DNA of 64,000 nucleotides from Rhyzopertha dominica. Lineage: Eukaryota; Arthropoda; Insecta; Coleoptera; Bostrichidae. The translations under genes were made by a program, and so were the position numbers. The notes beneath the pieces are model-generated. The model had not been told where the DNA came from. It saw nothing but the letters and a program-made list of their open reading frames with translations, and made no database searches. This document shows, in pieces, positions 11,203-23,153 of this stretch. Location: NCBI GenBank assembly GCA_025024175.1, contig QCXZ01000075.1, positions 5,952,001-6,016,000 on the forward strand, written 5' to 3'. Position 1 is the first letter of the stretch. Every line of letters begins with the position of its first letter.

Positions 11203-11568
11203 ATGNGGGTGAATGCTTTCAGCGTCCATAATATAAGATATTTTCTCGGAAAAATCGCTATCTCTTGAACCACTGACAAAAAGTTATCAGTCTGACGTTT
11301 CGATTACACCTGTAATCTTTGTCAGAGACGAAGAACCACAAAATTTGGCTGACACAAGTTCAAACATTTTGAAAGTAAATAAACAAGTCACCAAGGAAGC
11401 AAAACGTCATAGAAACAATCTGATAACCTGATAAAAAAGAACCTAACGACGAAAAAGGAACTACCTACCTACTAGATATACACGAACTACTTGGTATACA
11501 ATAACTACAAAATAGCCTTCCAAATGTCACCCAACTCATAATTTCCACAATCCCTATTATAATTATCC
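11203..11568 (-). repeat. inverted 5' arm of Penelope-like copy B1
   Basis: Reverse complement of 12553-12894 over its whole length, from the end of the endonuclease frame to the last bases of the element. The arm also preserves a stretch (GGTGAATGCTTTCAGC) that is missing at the truncated right end of B1 but present in B2. Confidence 0.85.
11290..11329 (-). ncRNA. hammerhead-like fold in the inverted arm of B1
   Basis: On the minus strand: stem I GTCT paired with AGAC, core CTGACAA, one extra A, stem II GATTAC-AGGT-GTAATC, GAA, ACGT as a minimal palindromic stem III, then C. The core differs from CTGANGA only at G8, which is A. Loss of G8 should abolish cleavage. It is the best preserved of the three B-family copies of this motif. 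Confidence 0.5.
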
Positions 11569-11575
11569 AAGCCAT

Positions 11576-12520
11576 CCCCTAGGTAACACGATAGCCAGAT
11601 TATCTGAATACTGTTTAAAATCTACTTATTTCTTATGGAACCATAATTTTTCTGAACAAAAATCAGGTTCACCCCTAAGTCCTGTAGTAGCAAATTTGTT
11701 TATGGAAAATTTTGAACAGGTAGCGATAAACAGAATTCAGTTTAAGCCAAAATGTTGGTATAGGTACGTAGATGATACTTTTGTTATTTGGCCCCGCTGT
11801 ATAGAAGATTTGGGTAGGTTCCTAAATCATTTGAACAGTCAAAATCCTGACATAAAATTTACTATGGAATTAGAAAGCAATGGTAGTTTACCTTTATTGG
11901 ATGTCCAAATTTACAGAAAATCAACACACACAGACAGATACTTACATGCCACATCTCACCACCCTCCCTGTCAAAAGAATAGTCTTATAAGGACGTTATT
12001 TGTTAGAGCACAAAGGATCTCAGACGAAAGTTCTTTAGAAAAAGAAATATATCATCTTAAATCAGCGCTAGTGAGAATGATTATAGCAATAAGAATATTT
12101 GGTCAGTTTTTAATAAAAGTGCTCATCCAAATCAAGTAAATTCTCAGCCAGGACAAACTAAATTGAAGTTGAGTTTGCCTTATGTACAAGGCCTTTTGGA
12201 AAAATTAAAGAGGATGCGTAGAAAACACAATATTTTAGTTGTTGATAGTACATATAATAATTTAGATAAAAAATTTTAAGTTCTATTAAGGATAAAGTAC
12301 ATTTAGAGAGTGAAAAATTACTTTGTCTTGTAACAAGTGTTACATAGGTCAAACTAAAAGAAAAGTAGGTACGAGTTTGACAGAACACATACGTGCTACT
12401 AGGCTGCTACAGATAGATAACTCTTCCGTAGCTGAACACTCATATTTGACTAAAAACATGATTGACTTTGATAAAACAAAAAAATTACATAAAGAAAATG
12501 TTATCACAAACCTCTAATAA
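11576..12520 (+). pseudogene. Penelope-like RT / endonuclease frame, copy B1, truncated
   Basis: Starts inside the RT domain, just before the segment corresponding to TIARLSEHCLKS in B2. The long frame at 11696-12139 has FMENFEQVAIN and the catalytic YVDDTFVIW, then [20 protein letters not shown]. After a frameshift the C-terminal part continues with CYIGQTKRKVG and LTEHIRA (12323-12517), the YIG half of the GIY-YIG endonuclease. An 11-base deletion just before 11670 removes the CAMG part of RT motif B seen in B2. Several stops and shifts follow. RT motifs upstream, including the motif A aspartate, are absent because the copy is 5' truncated and replaced by the inverted arm. Confidence 0.85.
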
Positions 12521-12552
12521 AAGGAGCTATAGAAATTTGTAGGAATACTAAT

Positions 12553-12894
12553 AATTTTAATAGGGATTGTGGAAATTATGAGTTAGGTGTCATTTGGAAA
12601 GCTATTTTGTAGTTATCTTTTACCAAGTACTTCGTGTATATCTAATAGGTAGGTAGCTCCTTTTTCGTCGTTAGGTTTTTTATCAGGTTGGCACGTTGTT
12701 TCTAAGACGTCTCGCTTCCTTGGTGATTTGTTTGTTTACTTTCAAAATTTTGGTTGAACTTGTGTGTCAGGCAAATTTTGAGGTTCTTCGTCTTTGACAA
12801 AGATTACCGGTGTAATCGAAACGTCAGACTAATAACTTTTTGTCAGTGCTTTCAACAGAGAGCGATCTTTCCGAGAAAATATTGTCTTAGTTTT
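12553..12894 (+). repeat. 3' terminal region of Penelope-like copy B1
   Basis: Shared with the inverted arm at 11203-11568 and with 37600-37918 in B2. Contains the hammerhead-like fold at 12790-12829. The last bases seen in B2 (GGATGCTGAAAGCATTC) are absent, so this end is slightly truncated. Confidence 0.8.
12790..12829 (+). ncRNA. hammerhead-like fold at the 3' end of B1
   Basis: Stem I GTCT (12790-12793) with AGAC (12826-12829); core TTGACAA (12794-12800); one extra A; stem II GATTAC-CGGT-GTAATC (12802-12817); GAA, ACGT (12821-12824), C at 12825. Two core positions (C3 and G8) deviate from CTGANGA, so it is probably inactive. The layout matches a type I hammerhead with a two-base-pair palindromic stem III. 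Confidence 0.45.
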
Positions 12895-15800
12895 GCCATG
12901 TCTAATTTTTTAACTATTTAATTAAAGTCATGGGCCCACCGCTTGATGCACTTTGCAAATTGATGTCTGTCTTCATTCTAAACGCCTATATCTTCCCTAG
13001 ACAAATTACCGCGCTCAGCAAAAAGGCCTTAATTGTTTCGGCGTCTAGTTGAAGACCGAGACAAATGGTCGTAATCCGAAATTGCTGGGTATGCAAATAA
13101 TTACGCGTTTTTTACTCAGAAGCAATTCAGCTTGGCTGGCGGTATCGTATAACGAGCCTTCAACCTTGGCAAGGTGATCTCAGAACAGCGAACTATGATT
13201 TCTTTGCACCCGTTGTTATTTTCTGCCTATTAGGATGGTAACGGTATTTCATACCACGATGATCAGTTATCTGTTAGAAAATCGTAAAATAAAGGATCTA
13301 GATTATTTCTGAAAATCATTAGTGCACTATATGTATAGTAATAATGGTTTAGTTCTTGCGAACTTCCACTTAGACAGGAATTCATGGCGGGAAAAGGAGA
13401 AGAAAACGTTATTTACAGAAAAAATGTTACATGTACATACCTAGAATTGTAATGGATTAAACTGCTGGTTTAGTTAAACTTGGTAAGAGTAAATAATATA
13501 ATATATGCCACATCGCATCTCACTGCACGATTTTGATATATATTTCAATGTTATTATTACATCACCATGCTTAACGCAGAATCTTTATGTTATATTTAAC
13601 AATTGGTTAACATTTAAATTTGGGAAACAGAAATTGTCTAAAATAGTTTTAAACAACTTGACAAGGTCCTAAGCAGTAGCAATGATTTACTAATTTTTTA
13701 TGCTTTAGCGATTATTTCAGCAGTGTCTGTATTAGATCTTTAACAGTCAATCCTTAGGTGTTTTTAGTTAAGGCTCTGGGTTCATTAAACGACGTACAAA
13801 ACGTCCAGTACGAGGATATACACTTTATTACCTTAAGAACATTAATGGTCCTCAGTCCGTAAAATTTTATAATGCATATGAGATTTCCTCTGCCATTATA
13901 ACTAGCGATACAGTGTTCCTAGCTCACTAGCTGTACTATCCAAGCGAAAATGTGACATTAGGAAGAGTTGCCACACCAAGCTTATTAGACTTGCAGCACC
14001 TTCGTTCTGCCACTATTTAGTAAAAAGCGAATAAGAAAAACTGATTCACTTTTGGTAACTGTTTTTGAAAAGAGTCACGTGAAATTTTACTCGGGGCAAA
14101 TTTCTATAATTGTGTCCGTTCGCTAGTAAAAAATGTAGAGTATTTATCCTTTTTTTTAAACTTACAAGGCTGTATTTTTGTTGAATTTACAAAAACAGAC
14201 AATAAACTATCCGAGGAAAATTCAGTTCAAGTCTTTCTTATTCTGACTGCGTTAAGTAGCTAACCTGGTAATACTGTGTCGCAAGTTATAGTGGCAGGTG
14301 ATGACATCTACATGCGTCATAAAATTTAACGGATTGAGAACCCATAAAGACACACTGTTTATGGTCGTTGATGGACTTCCGAGCTTTATTTCCAAAGATT
14401 GTGCTAATATATTAGCAGAACCACCTGCATGTTCTATCTAATAATTGCATTTTCGAAAAATCTTAATTCCCAAATCTATCTCTATGAAAAAAGGGATATC
14501 ACAGCTGGGCACTGAAGCTAGAGGGTTTGGAGTTTCCTGCACCGTTCAGTTCGTACCTAACAGACAAATGTTTAATGGTTCGTTATCAAAAATTCATCTC
14601 CTTGCGTTCCTCACGGTCTCAATCTAGGACCCTGTTGTTCCTGTTCTTTATAAACGTTCTTTTCGATGTAGCTTCCAACGAACATTTATTATGAAATTCA
14701 GTATATTTCAGACTGCATTTTTCTTTATGTGTTCCTCAATATATCTGTGTGCAAGATTGATAATGTCATACACCCATGGATATTATTTTCCTAATAGTAT
14801 GAAGATGACAGTTATGTTCTTGATTGCCTTGATCACTTTAAGGATTTAAGTGTACACAATTTGATGTTCATTAACCATATTAATAGTGTATTGCCTTTTA
14901 TCCCTTTAGGTTTTTAAATCGTCTAATTTTATCCAAATCTAAGCATATTTTTAAATTCACCCATTGCTATTGTCCTTAAGTTGATTTCAGTATCATTTCT
15001 AAAATTTTAAAGAATACCTTTGACTAGTGAAATCTGTTCACATTAGCGTATAATTACAAACGATTTAGAAATATAGTATATATTATCACAAATATAGGTG
15101 TTGCTTTATGCCAGTTATAACACGAGTTCTACGGCAGTTTTATCTTCCATGGTATCAAAAAATATATTACAATTTTGGTTATGCCAAAACAAAGATGTTT
15201 TATTAAAGCAAAGGCGTTAAAAATTAACGAATGGTAAAAATAAGTTACTGTAATTTGAGGCTACCCATAAATTAAAAGAAATATTGAATGTATATGTATA
15301 TAAAAAAGACAATCGTGTGCAATAAACAAAGCACCCAAGAACTATAATGCAATTTCTATTGATAATCCATCTTACAATCAGCATTCTGCGATGTATTGGG
15401 TAACCAGCGTTCGTAATTAGCCTGACAACGTGAATTTACAACTCAGACACACCTGATCAACACATCTTCCAATACATCAAAGGCAAGTGCATAACTTTCT
15501 AGTTATAATCTGTTTAATAGCACAGTACGACTCAAATAACTTGTACAATAAATCATTAACAGCGTGAGTCAGTGTAACATCAATAAAGCCTTCTTCACTA
15601 AAAGCTGTTTTGGTCTGTTTACGGCTTATGTAATTAGGCATTAAAATTTGTGAACCGTGCATTTGCACAGTGATATACGGGGTCATAAAGATGAACGAAT
15701 TGTAGGACACACATTACGCTGAGGAAGTAGTAATTTGTGAGAACTAGGGTACCCACATAAAGCGCGATCTGAGCAACGGCACGTGTACGAAAAATTTATC

Positions 15801-16947
15801 ATCTTAGATCAAGCAAAAGAACAAAAATTATAATGGAAGTCAAATTAAATCAAACTGATTGGTACGCGTCAAGCAATAATGCGGGATGAAATGATGTTGG
15901 AAGACCAAATTGATCAGAATGGTTAGCAAGAATTAAACCAAAACCTTTCCTTTCCAGCAGGCCGAAGTTCAATTTCTCAAAAGTAGAGAGTACATTCTTA
16001 ACTTACTGGGATAATAATGTTCGATAAGTATTTCAAAAATAATTCCTGTTTAAAAATTTGAGATTGGAAATATCCATAATGTAATGTTACTTGCAAAAAA
16101 GATTTATCTCACTACTTATTTTAAAGTAGTTAATTATTTATAGTAAAAGAAATCTTCGTAAACCTACTGCAAACTTCTGTGAAAGAATCATCGCTACAAA
16201 AGCCAAAAAGAAAATATTACAACGTTTGCTCTATCTTCTGACAAAAATGGATAAATAAAATACCAACAAACTTTTGAAATCTCCTCCAAGAGAAAGTTAA
16301 CAAAATAAATAAAAGAGCATAGTATCTGAAAATACACGAAAATACTTGCTCAAGTTGAGGAAGAAAAAATCGAACAAGTTCTCAGGGGTATTATATAGTT
16401 AACTGACGCATAAGGCATAAGGATGCACCATTCGTCCTATGTTTCCTAGTAATTGAGAAAATTTATATTATATAATTTACAACAAAAATGATAAGTTTTA
16501 GAGTAAATGATACCAAACAAACTTGCTCTTTTAAATCATGTGGGCTTTTTAACAGATATACTTGTCATTATTAGGGGCAATGCTAATTATATTTATGAAG
16601 TGAATCAAAACAAATCAGATAAAGTTTAAGGATTGTTAACATACACACGTGTAAGCAGTGAAGAAAATTTGCAGTTGACCTTTATCATCAAACAGCTAGA
16701 AGTATAGTTGCAAGCAACAATCTATGTGACTCATTATTACGAACAGCCGATTACCGGTCACAATGGTTTACAAGTATTACCTGAAGCTGTCGTAAATAAC
16801 AGACGGGTTAGGCACGGTCCGCTGTTTTGCAGCGGAGTGGACCGTATCCTAAAACTGTGTTTAGGCTTTTTAGAATCTTTTTTCCGTACACATAAATCAA
16901 TGAGCATTATTGGATATTAACCAACCTCTAGATAAAACGGAAGAAGT
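12895..16947. other. long non-coding stretch, nothing recognised
   Basis: No open frame with recognisable similarity. The piece around 12950-13200 has more balanced composition than its surroundings. An imperfect hairpin with GGTCCGCTG and CAGCGGAGTGGACC arms lies at 16814-16845; its meaning is unclear. Confidence 0.4.
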
Positions 16948-18037
16948 CACTAGAACTCCCTCAAAGACAAAGATAAGATCCGACAAGGGCAGTTTTAAAA
17001 AAATTTACTGCAATTCACGCGGATCTTATTAGAAGAAACATTTATGTTATGTACAACAATCGCCGTGTTATATAAAAAATGAAAAATGATAATATTATCG
17101 ACTGCTCCGAGCATACCCCGCAAAAGTATGTTAAAACCATTGACTTTTCAATGAAAAAGGTGGAGAAGAAGCAATGCTTGACGGAAAGCCAGGTAATAAG
17201 AATGTGAAGATACGATTATTTAAAATCCATAAAAATGTATAGGCAGGAAAATTGTCCGATATGTTTCCTCGACGAAACATGGTACGATACCTATGATACA
17301 ATAAAAAAGGATGGGTTGATGACTCAGGGAAGTGCACCGTCAATTTTCCGGCGTCAAAAGGAAAACGAATAATGATTCTACACCCAGGAGGTGAAAATGG
17401 TTTCGTTCTTGGAACCATGTATCTTGGATGTAAAAACTTAAAAGAAGCAAGCGCCGATTATCCTTCTGATATAAATGTGTTTGAAAATTGGTTCAAAAAC
17501 ATTTTATTGCCCAAATTGCCACCAAACAGGGTCTTAGTAATGGGCAACGCTAGTTACCATTCGGAACAACGGGATAAAATTCTAAATACAATAACTAATA
17601 AGGCAACCATTCAAGGGTTTTTAAAAAAAGAAGATTTATATTTCGAAGAGAACTGCACAAAAAAACAATTGTCGGAACTGCTTGGCACAAAAAATTTTTC
17701 GAAGAATATCAAAATTGACATTCTCACTTCTGAATGTGTACACACCATTCTATGATTACCCCCATATCATTGCATTTTCAACCCTATTGGAATGGTGCGG
17801 GGCCAGTTGAAACAAAGAATTGGACGAGGGAACACCGGTGAAAAATTTAGCAATGAAATGCTGCTAAAAATTAGACACGAAGATGAAATAACAAGTGTCG
17901 ATGCATAGAGAAATTTTATTCGGCATGTGCTGGACATTGAAAATCGGAACAGAGCGAATCATGTACAAGAATTAATAATAGAAGATAATCGTGATATTGG
18001 TAGTGAAAGTGATAGTGCGTATTTTTTTAGTTTGTGA
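16948..18037 (+). pseudogene. IS630/Tc1-like DDE transposase, degenerate
   Basis: The catalytic domain can be followed from RYDYLKSIKMYRQENCP through FLDETWYDT (first aspartate, about 17262-17290), GWVDD, SKGKRIMILHPGGENGFVLG, then ENWFKNILLPKLPPNRVLVM and NASYHSEQR, then LPPYHCIFNPIG and an acidic tail (IIEDNRDIGSESDS) ending at TGA 18035-18037. This order is typical of eukaryotic IS630-type transposases. Breaks: a length change in the A run 17303-17308, a frameshift near 17745-17755, and a TAG at 17906. The second catalytic aspartate is glycine (VMGNASYH where the family has MDNA), and the glutamate normally following NPI is also glycine. The N-terminal helix-turn-helix was not found. It is related to the relic at 838-1239. 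Confidence 0.85.
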
Positions 18038-20401
18038 CTCTTGTAATGTGCTTATTAACAAGCTGTGACGAACATAATCGATACCGTGTATAAATTTTAT
18101 TGTGCACTATTGTAAATTTTTTCTAACGAATTTTCCACCTACTAATTTGTATGTTTTTACATTAAATTTGTTTAAATTATAAAATAAATAAATATAAATT
18201 AAATTATACATCGGAAAATTTAAACCCAATAAATTATCACATAAAAATAGATCGCGGGTCGCGCCAGATAGCATCAGGTCTGCATTAAATAAAATTTGTT
18301 ATAAAAGCTTCTATGATTTAGTGATTAAATTATCACAACTAATTCTTGAACTAAAAATTGGAACGTTTTGTGCCTTGAATAAAGTAGAAGATATTGAATT
18401 TGTAGCTGACAATAACAACCCTGTGAACAAAAAGGTGTTTGATCTTTTTTGTCGTCCCAATAATATCTTGCAACCATACGTTATACGTCATCTAGTTTAT
18501 GATGTACGCATACTGAAAACTGGTACTTAGCGATTTTGAACTTAAAAACAACACTAATAGCAGCACAATTTCAGCATCTCATGCTTGTACATGAACTCAA
18601 AAAAACAGTTACTTAATTTTAAATACCTTTCGCGAAAAAAAAATTGACATTTTTATTGTATTTCTAGTGGCAGGACACATCTATTTTTTTGATGTAGAAA
18701 GTACTTGTTTGATTTTAACTTTTTATAGTGGAAAATTGTAATTGAAAGTGCTTGTGCAGGTAAAACATTCAATAATGAATACAGAGGTTATAAGGTTAAT
18801 TAATACAAAAAATATCACTGGCTTAAAAATCAACCATTATCAACTCAAACTTATACCGATTGAAAAATAGAGAACTGGTTTCCTGTTACGAAAATTTCAA
18901 ATAAATGTATTAGGGTATGGATTTGGATTGTACAGACAATTAGCGTGGCCAGTTATTAAATTAGTATTGTGCAGTTACTACAAAGTGAAAGGAAAGTTAA
19001 ATTTAAAACCAATATCATTTTGTGATGATGTATTTTCTTGTACTGTCAAATTCTGTGAAAGTACTATATTTTTATATTTCTTGAANTAGNCACAGATTAT
19101 ACCTGCAACGTATCATTTTAATTTCTATTGCAGGTTATAATTGTGCTGGTATATATTTCAGTTGTCTGACATGTATTGCAAAGATTATGTGGCAAACTAA
19201 TTCTTTATTTTAGGTGGCCAAAGACGATACTGTTTTATTCCTTTAAATTATTTAAAGAGGATGACGACGTTGAGTGTTTTTTTGACTTTCTCCTTTAGTT
19301 ATTTGTCTTAGATTATAACATTAACTAAAAACGCCAACCTTGTTTTTATAAGTTCGATTGTCTAAAATATTAGATCATTTACTAAACAAATTCAAATGTA
19401 AACATTATTGTTTAGAAATTACATGTCGTAATTATTTAAAAAAGAAAAACACATCTTTAAGTCCTTGGCAAATTACCATAAAAAACATTGGATTATGAGA
19501 AATTAAACTACTTCCTACGGTGAAGAATATATATTAATAAAAGTGTATATTAACTTTTCTTGATGCTACGTTTTCTTTACTATATTGAATATAAGCACCT
19601 CCTATGATAGCAACGAATAAATCACAATCCTTTAATATTAAACCGCTTTTTAAATCGGTACACCGCTTGATCAAACCCAGACATTAGGGTGAATCATGCC
19701 AGGAGCTCATTTTATTTGTTATTGCTCAGGTGGTCTGAAGACGCTCGCTTAGGCAGACTAAACAGCAGTTTTGTAGTAGATCTTTTTATAAACATGTGTG
19801 ATGAAATGATAACAAACTTGCAGTCGGAGTGTGGACCAAGGAAATCTTTCAGCGACGTAGTGGCAGGTGAGAAAAACAGATGAACTTCGTCCAGATGATG
19901 TCAGTTCTGGGAATTTGTGCAAAAGTTTCGGGAATCGATGACACTAATCTCGGAAATTTATGTGTCCTGCGGGACCAGACGATGAAAACAAAGTAAATTT
20001 ATGACCTATTGTTGGATTGTGAATCAAATTTTTACAAATCTCGACAAAATGATATTGCAACAACATTTCAAGACCACTGATAACCAATTCACAGTTTTTT
20101 ATTATTAAGTGAGCCTAACGGTATAGACATTTGCTGGGTGGCAACAGGCAGTTGTTTTCTGAGAAGGTAAAAGACTTCAGGAAAGATCGTTGCTCGACAG
20201 ATCTAATTTTCACTTTGAGTGGAAAAGGGATAAAGACAAGGAGATTATATTCCCGAACAAACCGTCAATGTCTAGCTTATGCTGATAAAAAAAGAGTTGC
20301 ATGATGGGTACAATTAGCAGAGAAATCCAATGGAAGTCGGAGAATAGAGAATCAAGTTTGGCAAAGTGACCAGCCAATCACACAGTAAATAGGCCAACAG
20401 T
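18038..20401. other. AT-rich sequence, nothing recognised
   Basis: Short open frames at 18321-18530 and 19689-19883 show no recognisable domain. N bases occur near 19086-19090. No terminal repeat for the preceding transposon was identified. Confidence 0.4.
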
Positions 20402-20403
20402 TA

Positions 20404-21629
20404 CGAGGCATGTTTTTTAAGTAAGTATCGTTTTGCGATTCCGCCGCCGCAGCGCTACGGTCGGCGTTCCGCGCATGCGCGCTGGTTACCTACATCTCTT
20501 GTCTACGCACTGACGCCATTACAGTTTGATTCTTCATTGTATACGTTGTTTACTGAGTTACCGATCGATATTCATCGTGAGATCTGTGAAGTTTACGGAC
20601 AAAACATTATGAGTGATGGAATGGTAAGGAAATGGGTGAGAGCATTTAAAGATGGCCGCACAAATGTGCATGATGATGAACGGAGTGGGCGTCCTTCGGT
20701 CGTTAATGAAGATTGGTGCAGAAAGTGAACGAAAAGGTGAGAGAAAACAGACGCTTTACAATTTCATCATTGTGCGACTGCTTTCCTCAATATTCTCGTA
20801 GTGTTTTGTATTGTGACCGAGAAATTGTGTTCACGTTGGGTTCCGAAAATGTTGACGGATTTGCACAAAACCCAACGTTTAGGCAGTGCATTGACTTTCT
20901 TTGAGCGGTACCACAATGAAGGTGAAGATTTTTTAGACCAAATTGTTACTGGTGACGAAACATGGGTGGCCTACGTCACACCAGAATCGAAACAACAATC
21001 TATGGAATGGTGACATTCACCATCACCCAAAAGTGAAGTTTAAGCAAACAATTTCTGCCCGGAAAATCATCTGCACAGTTTTTTGGAACAGAAAAGGAGT
21101 ATTGCTAGTGGAGTTTCTGCCTCGTAATGAGACAATCAATGCGGCGTCTTATTGTAAGACATTGAACAATCTGCGTCGTGCAATCCAGAACAAAAGACGT
21201 GGCAAGTTGAGTAAGGGTATCGTTTTGCTGCATGACAATGCCCGTCCACATGTGGCTAATCGGACCAGAGATTTCATCAAATCTTTTAAATGGGAAACTC
21301 TAGATCATCCTCCATACAGCCCTGATCTGGCGCCCAGCGACTACCATTTGTTCCTGCACTTGAAGAAACACCTGGGTGGTCAGCGTCTTCAAGACGATAA
21401 CGAAGTCGAAACATTTGTGATACAGTGGTTAACAAGTCAGGCGGCAGAATTTTATGAGGAGGGTATTCAAAAACTGGTGCCACGTTATGGCAAGTGCCTC
21501 AATATTCACGGAAATTATGTAGAAAAGTAGATTAAGGTACAGGCTTTCATGTAAGATAAAATTGTTGCGATATCTTTGCACGTCTTTTTTTTAATTCCAA
21601 AACGGTACTTACTTAAAAAACATGCCTCG
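20404..21629 (+). mobile_element. mariner-type DNA transposon, copy 2
   Basis: Same terminal inverted repeats as copy 1, starting CGAGGCATGTTTTTTAAGTA, with TA duplications at 20402-20403 and 21630-21631. It is shorter than copy 1 mainly because of an 88-base deletion at the start of the frame. The two copies are nearly identical elsewhere, so both descend from a recently active source. Confidence 0.93.
20560..21530 (+). pseudogene. mariner transposase (DD34D), copy 2, broken
   Basis: The deletion just after TTTACTGAGT removes the start codon and about 30 N-terminal residues, so the frame resumes at IDIHREICEVYGQNIMSDG. A one-base deletion at about 20714 (GATTGG against GATTTGG in copy 1), a short deletion at about 20810-20825 and a TGA at about 21011 (TGG followed by TGA where copy 1 has CGA) break it further. 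All three catalytic aspartates remain: GDETWVAY (about 20955), HDNARPHVA (about 21233) and APSDYHLF (about 21340). It therefore keeps the motif that copy 1 lost and has lost the start that copy 1 kept. The stop is TAG at 21528-21530. Confidence 0.92.
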
Positions 21630-21631
21630 TA

Positions 21632-22995
21632 CATATGCAATTAAGACACAAAAAAAGAATAGATGCTAAATTGACAAAGGAAGCTTCCAAGAGGAATATT
21701 TGAGGAAAAAGGTCAAGTGGAGTTTGGGAACAAACGACAAACCCAGTTATGAACCTGTACGAAAAAGCTAAAATAACAACTTTTATAAAAGAGTAGGAAG
21801 ATCAAGAGAAGATAATTCAATTAAGGACACAAAAATGGAAAATGAAACTGTCAGCAAGGAACCGGGAATGCCTCAGATAGAAGACTGAAATGTAAATTAA
21901 GAGAATATGTTTAAAGAGCGTTAATTTCTCAAGGTTGTTTCAGTGAAATTTGTTATTTGCTTAAAATTTTCTGCTTAAAACATGGCAGTATCAAACCATG
22001 TGTGTCCCATTTGGTTATTATTGGCATGCAAAGGAGCCTTTAGAAATGCTTTCTTCCCATTGTTTATTAATTAATTTAAAGATGGATATTATAAGCGTAC
22101 CTACCAATACTTCCCCACTTTTATCACATATGCTGCAGCATCAGATAATAAATAAAAAATTTAAAATATTAAGTAATATGCTAAATAAGGGTTTGTTTGG
22201 TTCGTCTCACAAAAATATGTATAGAAACAGTTAGCTAACTTCGAGGCTAGCGTTCTATGGGATAGTAAAGAAAACTTGTAAAAACATATAAATCCGGACT
22301 GCACTAATTACTGAAGATAGGCAGGCGTCGTTCTAGACGAATTTATATACCGTTAACATATCTGCTTCTAATTTGTATTCATCGGTCAGTATGTACATAA
22401 CACATATTTTTATGTTAGCAGAATAAATCATTTCAACACTACATACATCAAAACTTGAAAGTGTTTAAACGACTTAACGACTTCCTATCATTAATCTAAA
22501 TCTAGGTTTAACACTGATAAAATAGGAGAGAAGAGATCAATAAGAATTCTTATAATAAACAACAAAATTCCTTACTAAAGCAGAAAAATTGGTTGGCAAC
22601 GTGTACACTATACACAGGCTGAGTGCTAATTGATTTACGATCCTTTGTGGTGCTGCTATTGGCAAATCCAAAAAAAGCGTTTACTGCTAAAAGGATGCAA
22701 CAATATTTTTTTACTTAGCTAGAGACCTAGGTGCATGACTCGAATAATAATAAGACATCATGAATTTTCTGAAAAAATATAATATCATTCTATTAACATA
22801 TTTAGATCACACCACCATTTTCAAATCAATCCTATTGTATTTTTTTTTAAAGGGCAATGTGTGGGTAAATTTGTACCGCCCAATAATTCAATAATGATAA
22901 TAATTATTTAATAGCAAAATAAATTTTCATAACTTTTGCCAACGGAAAAACAGGGACCTTAAATCAAAATGTACATGTAAAAGAAAATATTCCTA
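21632..22995. other. AT-rich sequence, nothing recognised
   Basis: No coding similarity or repeat boundaries seen. The purine-rich stretch at 21640-21900 contains several short frames without recognisable domains. Confidence 0.4.
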
Positions 22996-23153
22996 AAGGA
23001 AGGCAGATAGGTGGCTTTGTCATCATGTCAGTGTAATGCTGACAGATGGCATTGCCATCCTAAATTCTTACTTACATCATACCATTGCTTTGGTATATAA
23101 GCAAAACCAGTTCTGTGCCGTGCTGTCTACAGTCCACACTAGACCTAAACTGG
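22996..23153 (+). repeat. hammerhead repeat, promoter and 5' stem only
   Basis: Matches 34786-34915: the GTCAGTGTAATGCTGACAGA module, the TATA box at 23094-23100, then GTGCCGTGCTGTCTACA and ACTAGACCTAAACTG, which form the 5' strand of ribozyme stem I. The match ends three bases before the CTGATGA core. Compared with the 34.9 kb copy it has a short insertion within the stem I strand (GTCC). Confidence 0.82.
23094..23100 (+). promoter_or_regulatory. TATA box of the hammerhead repeat
   Basis: TATATAA in the context TTTGGTATATAAGC, identical in position and context to 34866-34873. The ribozyme 5' strand begins about 20 bases downstream. Confidence 0.6.

Larger units (their letters stand above)
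11203..12894 (+). mobile_element. Penelope-like retroelement copy B1
   Basis: The body has the RT YVDD box and a C-terminal YIGQT endonuclease box, the pairing that defines endonuclease-bearing Penelope-like elements. The terminal segment 12553-12894 occurs again in inverted orientation at 11203-11568, an inverted 5' arm typical of Penelope-like copies. The 3' end has the sequence GTAATCGAAACGTCAGAC that ends all B copies. Related copies are B2 (36082-37920) and B3 (39313-40066 plus 41355-41830). Confidence 0.88.

Noticed and set aside
16814..16845. GC-rich hairpin
   Set aside because: Short and imperfect (three-base bulge) with no context linking it to a known element or RNA.
17131..17418. 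95-residue minus-strand frame
   Set aside because: Lies antisense to the IS630-like transposase domain that carries real family motifs.
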